A stretch of 6,238 bases of DNA, taken from assembly GCA_030377945.1 (NCBI GenBank), contig JAUCGD010000195.1, positions 1-6,238 on the forward strand, written 5' to 3'. Below the pieces are notes generated by a model. It ran no database searches and was not told the DNA's origin. It saw nothing but the letters and a program-made list of their open reading frames with translations. The number at the start of each line of letters is the position of its first letter. The stretch's first letter is position 1. The stretch is from Desulfobacterales bacterium HSG17. GTDB lineage: Bacteria > Desulfobacterota > Desulfobacteria > Desulfobacterales > Desulfococcaceae. A program made the translations under genes and the position numbers. This document shows, one piece after another, positions 6,074-6,238 of the stretch.

Positions 6074-6238
6074 TTATTTTTTTACCTTTAATTTCTCCGT
6101 TTCCACAAGTTTCAGTTTAAGGCTGTATCCTGGAAATGTGTAGGATATAAGTTCAAGATCAGAAGGAAATCCCATGTTGCCAAGTGAATCATAATCTTGA
6201 TTATAATAAGCATGTACAGTTCGCGTGAGTTTTTGTTT
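6074..6238 (-). CDS. C-terminal 54 residues of an unidentified protein, possibly LolA-like
   Basis: On the minus strand one frame is open from the right window edge to the TAA at 6076-6074, one base before the radical SAM ATG. The tight junction and the continuous frame argue for a real gene end. The visible residues include HAYYNQDYDSLGNMGFPSDLE and then alternating strands ISYTFPGYSLKLKLVE with a lysine-rich tail. The pattern of an FPS-x-L-E strand followed by a Gly-Tyr turn and another amphipathic strand is reminiscent of the last beta-hairpins of LolA/LolB-fold or lipoprotein-sorting-type proteins. This is only a resemblance; the N-terminus, where a signal peptide or lipobox would be, is outside the window. 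Confidence 0.7.
   Translation of the reverse strand, partial: KQKLTRTVHAYYNQDYDSLGNMGFPSDLELISYTFPGYSLKLKLVETEKLKVKK

Noticed and set aside
5689..6120. A 143-codon plus-strand reading frame opposite the radical SAM gene, and similar ones at 2765-3163, 5182-5565 and 3223-3480.
   Set aside because: They lie antisense to clearly conserved coding sequence, show no recognisable motif and have biased composition expected of antisense frames.
1..6238. CRISPR array, tRNA, rRNA, insertion sequence or transposase.
   Set aside because: No regularly spaced direct repeats, no cloverleaf or rRNA-like segments and no transposase motifs were found; almost all the sequence is accounted for by six co-oriented genes.

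Overview
The window is AT-rich bacterial DNA with all six recognisable genes on the minus strand, so it reads from right to left. The repertoire (a cobalamin-type radical SAM enzyme, a hotdog thioesterase, and tandem AAA-ATPase-like/PD-(D/E)XK proteins) together with the base composition suggests an anaerobic Gram-negative such as a sulfate-reducing Desulfobacterales relative. That assignment is inferred from gene families, not from a marker gene.

Right part (6238 to 4370): the 3' end of an unidentified gene, possibly a LolA-like secreted protein, is followed after 1 nt by a B12-binding radical SAM protein, and after 2 more nt by a 4HBT thioesterase whose ribosome binding site lies inside the radical SAM gene. 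The packing implies one transcript with translational coupling and suggests the tail end of a lipid or acyl-derived metabolite pathway. The substrate cannot be read from the sequence.

Middle part (4335 to 3514): a 273-residue protein joins an N-terminal NYN (PIN-like) nuclease domain, with its acidic residues intact, to a C-terminal segment that reads as a diverged cold-shock OB-fold domain. It begins 34 nt after the thioesterase stop codon. Its start is best placed at the ATG at 4335, not at a TTG inside the thioesterase gene.

Left part (3495 to 1): two diverged paralogues of the AAA-ATPase-like + PDDEXK_9 family lie in tandem. The first is complete (581 aa) and begins 18 nt after the NYN gene. 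The second (552 codons visible) runs off the left edge. The 93 nt between them hold a perfect 9-bp-stem palindrome plus a third matching arm, so the middle arm can pair with either neighbour just upstream of the last gene.

The most unusual item is the NYN-cold-shock fusion placed directly ahead of an ATPase-nuclease gene. It could be an RNA-processing or defence module, but it could equally be chance adjacency within a long same-strand gene run. There are no RNA genes, CRISPR arrays or insertion sequences that I can recognise, and no gene-free stretch longer than about 100 bases.
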